A stretch of DNA of 64,000 bases from Paraconexibacter sp040581415. Its GTDB lineage: Bacteria > Actinomycetota > Thermoleophilia > Solirubrobacterales > Solirubrobacteraceae. The notes below the pieces were generated by a model. That model searched no databases, was not told the DNA's origin, and saw only the letters and a list, made by a program, of their open reading frames with translations. Of the stretch, positions 53,842 through 62,009 are shown one piece after another. The DNA is taken from assembly GCF_040581415.1 (NCBI RefSeq), contig NZ_CP114014.1, positions 3,968,001 to 4,032,000 of the forward strand, given 5' to 3'. Position numbers and translations under genes: made by a program. Numbering within the stretch: position 1 is the first letter of the stretch; every line of letters starts with the position of its first letter.

Positions 53842-55123
53842 GGGCGAACAGATCCTCTCGGGTCTCGCGGCGGACGACGACACGGGCGTCGCCGTCCTTG
53901 ACGAAGATCACAGGCGGCCGGGGGCTGCCGTTGTAGGTGTTGGCCATCGCGTGGCCGTAGGCGCCGGTGACGGGAGTCACGAGCACGTCGCCGGCGCGGG
54001 GCGCGTTCAGGCGGGCGTCCTTCACGAGCAGGTCGCCGGACTCGCAGTGCTTGCCGGTGACGTGGGCGACGACGTCGTCGCCGGCCGGCTCGTTGCCGAC
54101 GAAGCGATCGGCCACGTCGATCTCGTACCGGGCGTCGTAGAGCATCGGACGCAGGTTGTCCGACATGCCGCCGTCGACGGCGACCCAGTTGAGGACGTTC
54201 TGCTTGACCGACTGCACCGTATAGAGGGTGACGGTCGAGCGGGCCGTGAGCGCCCGGCCGGGCTCGTCGATGACCTTCTTGCCGGGACCGAAGATGTCGT
54301 GGACCTGCTTGACCTTCGCGGCGGCGTACTCCTCGACGGTCGGCGGCTCCACCCCGTCGGTCGTGTACTGCACGCCGAGGCCGCCGCCGAGGTTGTAGGT
54401 CGGGAAGTCGCCCAGCTCGCAGACCGCTCGCAGTGCAGCGCCGAAGGGCGCGAGCTCCATGATCTGCGAGCCGATGTGGAAGTGGATGCCCTCGAGGTCG
54501 ATGCGCTCCTCGGCCTCCAGGCGAGCGATCGCGTCGCGGGCCGCGTCGACGTTGAAGCCGAACTTCGTGTTCGGGCCCCCGGTCGAGATCGACGGGTGGG
54601 TGTCCGGGCTGACCCCGGGCGCCACGCGGATCAGGACGGTCTGCCGCGCGTCGCGCTGCGCGAGGACGCGGATCAGGCGCGTGATCTCGTCGTCGTTGTC
54701 GACCACGATCGCGCCGATGCCGGTCTCGACGGCGAACGCGAGCTCCTCCTCGGACTTCGCGTTGCCGTGCAGGTGGATGTGCTCGGGAGCGAACCCGCCG
54801 CGCAGGGCGCTGGCCAGCTCACCGCCGCTGGCGACATCGCACCCGATGCCCTCCTCGGCGAGCACGCGGTAGACCGCGGTGCAGGGGAAGGCCTTGGAGG
54901 CGAACACGACCTCAGCCGTCGGGCTCGCGGCCCTGAACGCAGCGACGAAGTGCTGGGCGCGGGTGCGCAGGTCGTCCTCGACGACGAAGTAGGCGGGCGT
55001 CCCGAACTCGCGGGCCAGGTCGAGCGCATCGCAGCCGCCGATCTGCAGGCGCCCGCGCGCGTCGAGCTCGCTCCCGAGCGGGTAGATCGCGGCGAGGGCG
55101 GGGTCGAGGTGGACGGCAGGCAT
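53831..55123 (-). CDS. lysA: Diaminopimelate decarboxylase
   Basis: A 430-residue PLP enzyme of the alanine-racemase-like barrel fold. It makes lysine from meso-diaminopimelate. The PLP lysine is Lys77 in VVFASKAFP; the HIHLHGNAKSEEEL and HFHIGSQI motifs, GGGLGVQY, and the C-terminal GKHCESGDLL (active-site Cys) and GAYGHAMANTYNG are all clear. First gene of the lysA-hom-thrC unit. The start ATG at 55123 lies 24 bases from the divergent hydrolase. Confidence 0.95.
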   Translation of the reverse strand: MPAVHLDPALAAIYPLGSELDARGRLQIGGCDALDLAREFGTPAYFVVEDDLRTRAQHFVAAFRAASPTAEVVFASKAFPCTAVYRVLAEEGIGCDVASGGELASALRGGFAPEHIHLHGNAKSEEELAFAVETGIGAIVVDNDDEITRLIRVLAQRDARQTVLIRVAPGVSPDTHPSISTGGPNTKFGFNVDAARDAIARLEAEERIDLEGIHFHIGSQIMELAPFGAALRAVCELGDFPTYNLGGGLGVQYTTDGVEPPTVEEYAAAKVKQVHDIFGPGKKVIDEPGRALTARSTVTLYTVQSVKQNVLNWVAVDGGMSDNLRPMLYDARYEIDVADRFVGNEPAGDDVVAHVTGKHCESGDLLVKDARLNAPRAGDVLVTPVTGAYGHAMANTYNGSPRPPVIFVKDGDARVVVRRETREDLFARDV

Positions 55124-55147
55124 GGCGGCCCGGGATCATGCCACGCC

Positions 55148-55885
55148 ATGCGCGTCGTCCACGGCCAGCCACCCTCGGAGACCGGACGGCACCACGGCCT
55201 GGCGTGGGCGCGGTTCGACCCGGACCCGTCCCGGCCGGCCCACGGGGCCGTCGTGATCCTGCACGGCGCCGACTCCTGCAAGGAGAACCAGTTCGACTTC
55301 GCGCGGACCGCGGCGCTGGCCGGCCTGGTGGCAGTCGGCTTCGACGCCCGCGGCCACGGCGAGACCGGCGGCGAGCTGGACGGCCGGGTGCTGGACGACG
55401 TCGCGGCGATGTGCGACCGGGCCTGCGGGTGGCTCGCCGGGCTGGCCGACGGCCCGGCTGCGGCCCGCCTGGCACTACGCGGGTCCAGCATGGGCGGCTA
55501 CCTGGCGCTCGTGACCGCTGCGGAGGTCGGCGCCGACGCGGTGGTCGCCGTCTGCCCGGCCGGCGACGAGGGCCTGCGCCGAGGCCTGCGCGAGGGGCGT
55601 TTCGCCTTCGCGGTCGACCGGCCCGCGGTCGAGCTGCTCCTGGACCGGCACGGCGTGCACGCGGCGGCGGCCGGGCTCGACGTCCCACTGCTGCTGATGC
55701 ACGCCACCGGCGACCTGTCGGTCCCGGTCGAGCAGTCGCGGGAGCTGGCGGCGCTGGCGCCCCAGGCGAAGCTCGTCGAGATGCCGGGCGGGCACCACCA
55801 GTCCATCCAGCACGACGGCGAGCTCACGGGCGTCTCCGTCCGGTTCCTCACGCGCGCCCTGCGCGCATCCGCTGACAGGTTGTGA
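55148..55885 (+). CDS. Alpha/beta hydrolase
   Basis: A 245-residue cytosolic hydrolase. The oxyanion His-Gly is in VVILHGADSCKEN, the nucleophile is Ser114 in RGSSMGGYLALVTAA, the acid is Asp189 in HATGDLSVPV and the base His is in MPGGHHQSIQHD (His216/217). The family is broad (esterases, peptidases); the Cys-rich segment ADSCKENQF near the oxyanion hole is unusual. Substrate is unknown. The stop codon is inside a perfect 16-bp inverted repeat. Confidence 0.8.
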   Translation: MRVVHGQPPSETGRHHGLAWARFDPDPSRPAHGAVVILHGADSCKENQFDFARTAALAGLVAVGFDARGHGETGGELDGRVLDDVAAMCDRACGWLAGLADGPAAARLALRGSSMGGYLALVTAAEVGADAVVAVCPAGDEGLRRGLREGRFAFAVDRPAVELLLDRHGVHAAAAGLDVPLLLMHATGDLSVPVEQSRELAALAPQAKLVEMPGGHHQSIQHDGELTGVSVRFLTRALRASADRL

Positions 55886-55914
55886 CGCGATAGCGGTGCA
55901 CAACCTGTCAGCGG
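55869..55914. repeat. Perfect 16-bp inverted repeat at the end of the hydrolase gene
   Basis: CCGCTGACAGGTTGTG (55869-55884), 14-base loop, CACAACCTGTCAGCGG (55899-55914). Perfect complementarity across 16 bp; the left arm encodes the last residues and the stop straddles the loop edge. It lies between convergent genes, so a bidirectional terminator is likely, but its length and lack of T-tract also fit a protein site or a dispersed element. Confidence 0.65.
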
Positions 55915-55923
55915 GCGGGGGCG

Positions 55924-56628
55924 TCAGGGCTGCTTGCCCGTGGTGTCCCCGCCCAGGCGGCGGACGATCGCGGCCAGGATGTCCGTCGTCGCCGACACGA
56001 TCGTGCTCGCGCCCGCGCCGACCTGCTTGAGCGTCTCCCCCAGGCCCGGGACGACCGCGCCGACGATGTTTCCCAGGCCGTCCGTCGTGGCCTTGACGGC
56101 ACCGCCCAGGCCGCTCCCGGTGGCGGCGGTCGTGTCGGCCAGGGCGTCGGTGACGGGCTTCAGCGGCGCTTCGGCGCTCCCGAGGACCGGCCTCACGGGC
56201 GGTGGCGTGGTGGGGGTCGTCGCCTGCGTGGACGGGGGCGGCGGCGCGGTGGTGGTCGTGGCCGGCGGGTCGCCGGCGGACTGCGTCGTCGTCCTGGAAC
56301 CGCCGACCTGGACCCGGGGATCGCGCGTCGCGCTGCTGCCGGAGGTCAGCGCGGACGGCGCCGCGGGGGCCTCCGCGCCGGCGGCGACCGTCGTGGCCGG
56401 CGGCAGGACGAGCGCGACCGTCGTCCCGGTGCCGGACCCCGGCGCGGTGCCGGTCACGGTCGACGGGAGGGCCAGCGACGGGGCGCCGCTGGAGATCGGG
56501 CCGGCCGGGGACGCGGTGAAGGCGACGAGACCGCCGACGAGGACCGACACCGTGATGACGGCCGCCAGCATGACGGCGGTCGTGCCGACCCCGGCGATCG
56601 TGGCGCGATGGGCGGTCAGGCTGGGCAT
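55924..56628 (-). CDS. Low-complexity membrane-anchored or secreted protein
   Basis: A 234-residue protein with an N-terminal hydrophobic helix (GTTAVMLAAVITVSVLVGGLV) that may be a signal anchor. It then has a long Pro/Thr/Ser-rich section (TTTTAPPPPSTQATTPTTPPP) and a helical, Gly-rich C-terminal end (ALADTTAATGSGLGGAV, ILAAIVRRLGGD). No family is recognised. The composition suggests a surface protein with an extended, possibly glycosylated, middle. It lies downstream of lgt and converges on the hydrolase. Confidence 0.5.
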   Translation of the reverse strand: MPSLTAHRATIAGVGTTAVMLAAVITVSVLVGGLVAFTASPAGPISSGAPSLALPSTVTGTAPGSGTGTTVALVLPPATTVAAGAEAPAAPSALTSGSSATRDPRVQVGGSRTTTQSAGDPPATTTTAPPPPSTQATTPTTPPPVRPVLGSAEAPLKPVTDALADTTAATGSGLGGAVKATTDGLGNIVGAVVPGLGETLKQVGAGASTIVSATTDILAAIVRRLGGDTTGKQP

Positions 56629-56712
56629 GGGGCGACGGCGCTGCCGCAGAGCTATCGGCAGGCCGCCGGCCGACCTTTAGGCCGGGCGGCACTATTGGCG
56701 CGTAGGCGCTCG

Positions 56713-57513
56713 TCAGGTCGCGCGAGCGGCCGCGGCGGGTCCAGCGGCCGCGGGGCGTGCCGGCGGGCGCAGGCCACCGGGCTTGCGGGAGAGCCACAGC
56801 AGCAGCGCCGTACCCGCGACCGCCATGCCCAGGCTCTCGAGCTGCGCGGTGGTCAGCCCGGCGAAGGTGTCCTCGTTCCTCCGCAGGAACTCGACGAGGA
56901 AGCGCTCGACGCCGGCCCCGAGCAGGTACAGCGCGAAGAGCGCCCCTGGCCGGAGGCGGTCCCGGAGCGACCACAGCACGTACGCCCACAGGCCCATGGC
57001 GAGCGTCTCGTAGATCGGCGTCGGGTGGACCTCGACGGTCGTCGGAACGGTGCCCTCCGGGTAGGCCATCGCCCAGGGCCCGTCCCACGGCTTGCCGTAG
57101 TCGCCGTCCCCCGAGATCTGGCAGCCGACCCGGCCGATGGCGTAGCCGAGCGCGAGCGGCGGCGAGCACAGGTCCAGCAGCGAGGCGTTGAGCATCCCGC
57201 GACGCCAGGCCCAGATCAGCACCGCGATCGCGCCGCCGATCGCGCCGCCGTACCAGACGAGCCCCGCGCCCCCGAAGATGCCGCCGAGCAGGTCGTCCTT
57301 GACCTTGTCGTAGTTCTGGACGAGGTAGTAGAGGCGCGACCCGACCAGACCGCCGATCAGCGCGGCGAAGACGATCTCGTAGGCCCAGTCCGGGGACTTG
57401 CCGAGCTCGCGCAGCCGCCGGGCGAGCACGGCCCCGGCGGCCAGGAAGCCGAGGGCGAACAGCAGCCCGAAGGTCTTCAGGGAGAGGCCGAGGATGTCGA
57501 TGTCGGGCTGCAT
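56713..57513 (-). CDS. lgt: Prolipoprotein diacylglyceryl transferase
   Basis: A 266-residue integral membrane enzyme that adds diacylglycerol to the lipobox Cys of exported lipoproteins. The Lgt signature GRVGCQISGDGDYG is present, with the essential upstream Arg and His-Pro turn (VEVHPTPIYE) and conserved YYLVQNYD. Seven membrane helices are visible. TACGCT ten bases before the ATG suggests a short leader. At least two lipoproteins in the window (47243 and 63300) are possible substrates. Confidence 0.93.
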   Translation of the reverse strand: MQPDIDILGLSLKTFGLLFALGFLAAGAVLARRLRELGKSPDWAYEIVFAALIGGLVGSRLYYLVQNYDKVKDDLLGGIFGGAGLVWYGGAIGGAIAVLIWAWRRGMLNASLLDLCSPPLALGYAIGRVGCQISGDGDYGKPWDGPWAMAYPEGTVPTTVEVHPTPIYETLAMGLWAYVLWSLRDRLRPGALFALYLLGAGVERFLVEFLRRNEDTFAGLTTAQLESLGMAVAGTALLLWLSRKPGGLRPPARPAAAGPAAAARAT

Positions 57514-57565
57514 TCAGCCCGGGAGCGTAGCCCGGCGCGTCCTCAAGGGGGTCACCACCTCCCCC

Positions 57566-57571
57566 TATCCT
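57566..57571 (+). promoter_or_regulatory. -10 box of htpX
   Basis: TATCCT six bases before the ATG at 57578; no ribosome binding site. Leaderless arrangement. Confidence 0.5.
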
Positions 57572-57577
57572 CGATGG

Positions 57578-58492
57578 ATGGCCCCACCTCGATCGTTCGG
57601 CCGCGACACCGGCCTGCAGGTCCGGATGCTCACGACGATGTTCCTGCTGGGCCTCGTTTATGTCGTCCTGGTCGGCGCCCTGTTCGCGTCCGGCGCCAGC
57701 GGCATCACGATCGCGCTGATCGCCGGCGGGCTGTTCCTGTTCCAGGCCTTCGCCTCCGAGAAGCTCGCGATGCGCGCGATGGGCGCCCGCGAGGTCACGC
57801 CCCAGGAGGCGCCGGAGCTGCACGGCATGATCGAGCGCCTGTGCATCAGCGCCGACCTGCCGAAGCCGCGGATCGCCGTCGCCCAGAACGCGATGCCGAA
57901 CGCCTTCGCGATGGGCATCCGCAAGGACAACGCCGTGGTCTGCGCCACGACGGGGATCATGGACCTGCTCTCGCCCGCCGAGCTCGAGGGCGTGATGGCG
58001 CACGAGCTGACCCACGTCGCCAACCGCGACGTCGCGATCATGACCTTCGCGAGCTTCTTCGCGTCGATCGCCTCGATGATCGTGCAGTGGGGCTTCTACT
58101 TCACCGGCGGCGGGCGGGACAACGACGACGACAACATCGGTGCCCTCGGCCTGATCCTGATCTCCGCCGTGGTCTACGTCGTGAGCTTCCTGCTCATGCA
58201 GGCGCTGAGCCGGTACCGCGAGTTCGCCGCCGACCGTGGCGCGGCCGTCATCACGGGCCGGCCGTCGGCGCTGTCGAGCGCGCTGCTGAAGATCAGCGGC
58301 CAGATGGACCGGATCCCCACGCAGGACCTGCGCACGCAGGAGCTCGCGGCGTTCTTCATCTTCCCGCCGAAGGTGAAGGCGGGCATCGGCTCGCTGTTCG
58401 CGACGCACCCCCCGATGGAGAAGCGGATCGAGGCGCTCAGCCGCCTCGAGGGCCAGCTGCAGGGTGCACCGAGCGGCGGGCGCTGGGAGTAG
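57578..58492 (+). CDS. htpX: HtpX-like membrane zinc protease (M48)
   Basis: A 304-residue integral membrane metalloprotease. The zinc motif HELTH (His142-Glu143-His146) is followed by Glu215 in YREFAADR as the third ligand. Helices MFLLGLVYVVLVGALFA, LIAGGLFLFQAF, IASMIVQWGFYF and LGLILISAVVYVVSFLLMQAL bracket the active site on the cytosolic side. HtpX degrades damaged membrane proteins. In actinobacteria and archaea it is linked by genome context to PspA partners, and pspAB lies 2.4 kb away, so this could be part of an envelope-stress set. Confidence 0.92.
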   Translation: MAPPRSFGRDTGLQVRMLTTMFLLGLVYVVLVGALFASGASGITIALIAGGLFLFQAFASEKLAMRAMGAREVTPQEAPELHGMIERLCISADLPKPRIAVAQNAMPNAFAMGIRKDNAVVCATTGIMDLLSPAELEGVMAHELTHVANRDVAIMTFASFFASIASMIVQWGFYFTGGGRDNDDDNIGALGLILISAVVYVVSFLLMQALSRYREFAADRGAAVITGRPSALSSALLKISGQMDRIPTQDLRTQELAAFFIFPPKVKAGIGSLFATHPPMEKRIEALSRLEGQLQGAPSGGRWE

Positions 58493-58526
58493 CGTCCGCG
58501 CCGGCTGCCGCCCGCAGGCGACCGAG

Positions 58527-59675
58527 TCACGACCGGACGAGCGCGCCCGGGTCGAGGTCGCGGCGGCTCGCGACGCCGGCGATCGCCAGGGTGATGTCGA
58601 GCTCGGCGATCAGCGTGCGGAGCATGTGGCGGACGCCGCCCTCCCCGCCGAGCGCCAGGCCGTGGACGTAGGGGCGGCCGACGACGACGGCGTCGGCCCC
58701 GAGGGCCAGCGCCCGGTAGACGTCGGTCCCCGTGCGGACACCGGAGCCGAACAGCACCGGGACCCTGCTCCCGACGGCGTCGGCGATCCGCGGCAGGATG
58801 TCGATCGTCCCGGCGGGCTTTGCGCCGCGGCGTCCGCGCTCGTTCGACACCACGATCCCGTCGAGGCCACGGCTGACGGCGTCCCGCGCGTCCGCGACGT
58901 TCTGGATGCCGCTGAGCACGATCGGCCCGCTCCAGGCGCTGCGGATCTGCGCGAGCGCCGACCAGCTCCCGCCGGGTTGCGGCGGCGCGAGCACGAGGTG
59001 GGTGCAGCCGGCAAGCCGCGCCCGGCGGAGCAGCGCGACGTCGGGGGCGCCGTCGGGCCAGTCGACGGCGAACCAGCGCGAGCCGCTCGGCGCCGTGGGC
59101 GCACCCGCTGCGATGCCCTCGACCGGGGTGCTCGCCTGCGCGGAGTGCACGTAGGTGAGCCCCAGGCCTGCTGCGGCCCGGGCGGACCCGGCCTCGGCGT
59201 CGGCGTGCGCCAGGGCCTGCCGACCGACCGGTCCGAGGATGATCGGGGTCGGCATCGTGACGCCGAGCAGCGAGGTGCGCAGGTCGCGCTTCTCGCGGTC
59301 GATGAACATCCGCGGCACGATCCGCCAGGCGTCGAGCGCCCGCACGTTCGCGTCCGCAGCGGCCGCACCGCCGGCCGCGGCGATCAGGTGCCGCCTGGCG
59401 GACTCGGGGAGCACCCGTGCCGCGGCCGCCTCCAGACCCGCCAGGTTGGTCGTGAAGGGCGGCTTGGTGCCGAGTCCCATCCCGCCGATGTAGATCTCCG
59501 ACTGGTAGCTCGAGTACGGGGCGGTCGGGCCCAGCGGGAGCGCAGGCAGGGGCAGCTCCGGGGCCGCCCGGACGGGTGTCACACGGCCGCTCGCCAGCGC
59601 GGACGGAGCGAGGACGGCGGTGGCCGCGGCGGCGCCGGCGACCTCGAGGAACTGACGACGGGTGCGTTCGGACAT
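58527..59675 (-). CDS. Tat-exported paralogue of FMN alpha-hydroxyacid oxidase, catalytic residues lost
   Basis: A 382-residue protein. The Tat signal is clear (SERTRRQFLEVAG..). The rest is the FMN-dependent alpha-hydroxyacid dehydrogenase fold, and the phosphate-binding end is intact (SGVRTGTDVYRALALGADA, VVVGRPYVHG). The catalytic set is not: the essential His (SNHGG in the neighbour) is Glu279 in VSNERGRRG, the flavin Lys is Ser255, the Tyr of QLYW is Asp205, the active-site Arg segment (TTLLGWRPR) is replaced by APPQPGG, and the N-terminal Tyr is His96. It may still bind flavin but should not oxidise lactate-type substrates. It follows the intact paralogue by 13 bases. Confidence 0.85.
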   Translation of the reverse strand: MSERTRRQFLEVAGAAAATAVLAPSALASGRVTPVRAAPELPLPALPLGPTAPYSSYQSEIYIGGMGLGTKPPFTTNLAGLEAAAARVLPESARRHLIAAAGGAAAADANVRALDAWRIVPRMFIDREKRDLRTSLLGVTMPTPIILGPVGRQALAHADAEAGSARAAAGLGLTYVHSAQASTPVEGIAAGAPTAPSGSRWFAVDWPDGAPDVALLRRARLAGCTHLVLAPPQPGGSWSALAQIRSAWSGPIVLSGIQNVADARDAVSRGLDGIVVSNERGRRGAKPAGTIDILPRIADAVGSRVPVLFGSGVRTGTDVYRALALGADAVVVGRPYVHGLALGGEGGVRHMLRTLIAELDITLAIAGVASRRDLDPGALVRS

Positions 59676-59688
59676 GAGCGGCCTCGGC

Positions 59689-60807
59689 CTACGGTGTGCG
59701 GATCAGGGAGGAGCGGGACAGGCTGCGATGGCTGCGGCGGCCGGCCTTGCGGACTTCCGTCTCGAGCTCGTCGACCAGGCGCTGCATGACCGTGTGGGTC
59801 CCGGCCTGCCCGCCCAGGGCGAGCCCGTACAGGTAGGGCCGACCGACGAGCACGGCGTCGGCGCCGAGCGCCAGCGCCTTGAACACGTCGCGGCCCGTGC
59901 GGATCCCGGAGTCGAACAGCACCGGCAGCTCGTTGCCCACCGCCTTGACGATCGGGCGCAGTGCGTCGAGCGACGCGATCGCCCCGTCGACCTGACGCCC
60001 ACCGTGGTTCGAGACGATGATGCCGTCGATCTTGTGCTCGACGGCGAGCTTCGCGTCCAGCGGGCTCTGGATGCCCTTGAGCAGGATCGGGCCGTCCCAG
60101 CTGGAGCGGATGAGCGGGAGCTGATCCCAGCTGAGTCCGGGGTTCTGGAAGACGCCGGAGAAGATGATGCCCGCCGGCAGCGGGGCCACGTTCGCAGGTG
60201 CGACGAGCTTGCGCTGGAAGACGGGGTCGCTCGTGTAGTTCGCGATGCCCTTGTTCTCGAGGAACGGCGAGTACCCGCGGTCGAGGTCGCGCGGCCGCCA
60301 GCCGAGCAGCGTGGTGTCGAGGGTGATGACGAGGTGCGTGTAGCCGGCCGCCTTGGCCCGGCGCAGGAAGGACTTGGTCAGCTCGTCGTCCGTCGGCCAG
60401 TACAGCTGGTACCACCGGGAGCCGTCGCCGTTGGCCGCTGCGACGTCCTCCATCTTGTACGCGGCCTGGGTGGAGTGCAGGTAGGTCAGGCCGAGCTCGG
60501 CCGCGGCGCGCGCGGTGGCCAGGTCGCCCTCCGGGTGCGCGAGCGTCTGCACCCCGACCGGCGCGAACAGCACCGGCGCGGGCATCCTCGTCCCCAGGAT
60601 CGTGGTCGAGAGGTCGACCTTCCGCGGCCGCCGGCCCTTGCGCGGCTTGATCTTCCAGCGCCGGAACGCCGCGGCGTTGGCGCGCGTGGTGCCGGCATCA
60701 CCCGCCCCGGCGAGGATGTACGCGAGCGCCTCCGGGCTGAGGACCCCGGCAGCCTGCGCCTCGAGGCGAGAGAGGTCCTTCGGGATGGTGGCTGCGGCGG
60801 TCGCCAT
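59689..60807 (-). CDS. FMN-dependent alpha-hydroxyacid oxidase (lactate monooxygenase-like)
   Basis: A 372-residue enzyme oxidising alpha-hydroxyacids such as lactate, glycolate or mandelate to the keto acid. Active-site residues are complete: Tyr30 (LAYILAGAG), Tyr136 (WYQLYWPTD), Arg in DTTLLGWRPRDL, Lys244 (LLKGIQSP), His268 and Arg271 (VSNHGGRQ), then the FMN-phosphate loops DSGIRTGRDVF and LVGRPYLYGLA. Substrate specificity cannot be read. It is cotranscribed with the Tat-exported inactive-looking paralogue. The ATG at 60807 gives the MATAAATIPKDL start; an upstream ATG at 60840 exists. Confidence 0.9.
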   Translation of the reverse strand: MATAAATIPKDLSRLEAQAAGVLSPEALAYILAGAGDAGTTRANAAAFRRWKIKPRKGRRPRKVDLSTTILGTRMPAPVLFAPVGVQTLAHPEGDLATARAAAELGLTYLHSTQAAYKMEDVAAANGDGSRWYQLYWPTDDELTKSFLRRAKAAGYTHLVITLDTTLLGWRPRDLDRGYSPFLENKGIANYTSDPVFQRKLVAPANVAPLPAGIIFSGVFQNPGLSWDQLPLIRSSWDGPILLKGIQSPLDAKLAVEHKIDGIIVSNHGGRQVDGAIASLDALRPIVKAVGNELPVLFDSGIRTGRDVFKALALGADAVLVGRPYLYGLALGGQAGTHTVMQRLVDELETEVRKAGRRSHRSLSRSSLIRTP

Positions 60808-60899
60808 GAGCCGGAGTCTCGCAGGCCGACCGTCGCCCACGCGCCGACTGTCGAGTTTCTGGGAGAACGGCGGGACCCGAGGTCACGGGAACACCCATC

Positions 60900-60905
60900 T
60901 AGGCT
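60900..60905 (+). promoter_or_regulatory. -10 box of pspAB
   Basis: TAGGCT six bases before the ATG at 60912, without a ribosome binding site. Confidence 0.5.
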
Positions 60906-60911
60906 CCTGCC

Positions 60912-61484
60912 ATGGGCTTCCTCGACGCACTGCTCGGCAAGCGCAAGGCCACCAAGAACGCGCCGGACCGGCTGTTCGCGATCACGACGGCGGCGATCAC
61001 GCTCGAGACTGGGCACGACATCCGGCCGCGCGGGTCCGCCGCCGTCGTCTTCCAGCCGCTGGCGACCGGCGACTTCCAGCAGATCGCAGCCGACGTCGAG
61101 GAGCTGGTCCGCGCGACCGGCCAGGAGACGGGGACGACCGTCGCCACCAGCGAGGACACGTTCGGCTACCGCTGGTTCGAGCTGCACGACCCGGACGTCG
61201 AGGACCTCGCGGTCGCCATCAACGCGGTGAACGACTCGCTGACCAGCGGCGGCTACAGCGACCGCCTCCTGTGCGCCGTCTTCGCCTTCCAGGACGCCTC
61301 CGACGCCGCGATCTACTTCATCTACAACTTCAAGCGCGGCGGCTGGTACCCGTTCGTCCCGGCCGGCGGCGCGCAGCAGCGGTCGAACGAGCGCGAGCTG
61401 CAGCTGAAGGCTCAGCTGACCGGCGAGCTGCCGTTCGAACCCGAACTGGAGCGCTGGTTCCCGCTTTGGGGCACGCCCATCTGA
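60912..61484 (+). CDS. pspAB: PspA-associated protein PspAB
   Basis: A 190-residue cytosolic protein. The opening MGFLDALLGKRKATK and FAITTAAITLETGHDIRPRG, followed by VVFQPLATGDFQQIAADVEEL, match the PspAB family of actinobacterial and archaeal envelope-stress modules. SGGYSDRLLCAVFAF and FIYNFKRGGWYPFVPAGG are conserved in it. The C-terminus ends PELERWFPLWGTPI. Its activity is unknown; it appears near PspA and HtpX. In this window it is separated from pspA/pspAA by a coiled-coil gene. A 14-bp palindrome CTGACGCGCGTCAG follows directly (61486-61499). Confidence 0.82.
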   Translation: MGFLDALLGKRKATKNAPDRLFAITTAAITLETGHDIRPRGSAAVVFQPLATGDFQQIAADVEELVRATGQETGTTVATSEDTFGYRWFELHDPDVEDLAVAINAVNDSLTSGGYSDRLLCAVFAFQDASDAAIYFIYNFKRGGWYPFVPAGGAQQRSNERELQLKAQLTGELPFEPELERWFPLWGTPI

Positions 61485-61485
61485 T

Positions 61486-61499
61486 CTGACGCGCGTCAG
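61486..61499. terminator. Palindrome after pspAB
   Basis: CTGACGCGCGTCAG is a perfect palindrome one base after the stop codon. It could be part of a weak terminator or a protein-binding site. Confidence 0.45.
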
Positions 61500-61568
61500 G
61501 ACCGGGCACGGACGGCGTGTCCGAAAATGCGTGCTGCCCCGTCGAACCTGCCATGCTCATGTCGGGTC

Positions 61569-62009
61569 ATGAGTGTTCAACCGCGTCAACCGACGGTGCG
61601 TGAGGTCGTCTCCGCGCCGATCGACATCGCTGCCGGGATCGTCACGGAGGTCGTCTCCACGACGGCGACGATCGTCCTGGCGCCGGCCCGCGCGGTCGCC
61701 ATCGTGGGGACCGCCATCACGCGACTGCAGCGCACGCTGGACCACCTCGACGACATGGCGGACGGCGTGACCGCCATGGAGCGCGAGATGCGCGGCATGC
61801 GCGCCGACCTGGCCGAGGTCATCGGCGAGCTCGAGGGCATCCGCGACCTCAACACGCGCCTGCACCTGATCGGGGACTCCGTCGTCGACATGAACGACGG
61901 CGTCAAGACGATGGGCGCAAGCGTCGACTCCCTGAACACGTCGATCGACAACATCGACGCCCTCGCCGCGAAGTTCGCCCGGTTCGGCGGCCGGCGTAAG
62001 CCGGCGTAG
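61569..62009 (+). CDS. Coiled-coil protein of unknown function in the Psp region
   Basis: A 146-residue protein. Residues ~10-50 are hydrophobic or amphipathic (IVTEVVSTTATIVLAPARAVAIV) and could bind the membrane. Then comes a long heptad-rich coiled coil (LDHLDDMADGVTAMEREMRGM, ADLAEVIGELEGIRDL) and a repetitive end (SVVDMNDGVKTMGASVDS, LNTSIDNIDALAAKF). It resembles small myosin-tail-like envelope proteins but has no firm family. The stop codon and following bases lie inside tandem hairpin repeats. Context between pspAB and pspAA suggests an envelope-stress accessory. Confidence 0.62.
   Translation: MSVQPRQPTVREVVSAPIDIAAGIVTEVVSTTATIVLAPARAVAIVGTAITRLQRTLDHLDDMADGVTAMEREMRGMRADLAEVIGELEGIRDLNTRLHLIGDSVVDMNDGVKTMGASVDSLNTSIDNIDALAAKFARFGGRRKPA

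Noticed and set aside
55475..58408. A 977-codon minus-strand frame
   Set aside because: Overlaps lgt in another frame, htpX and hydrolase; proline/arginine-rich nonsense.
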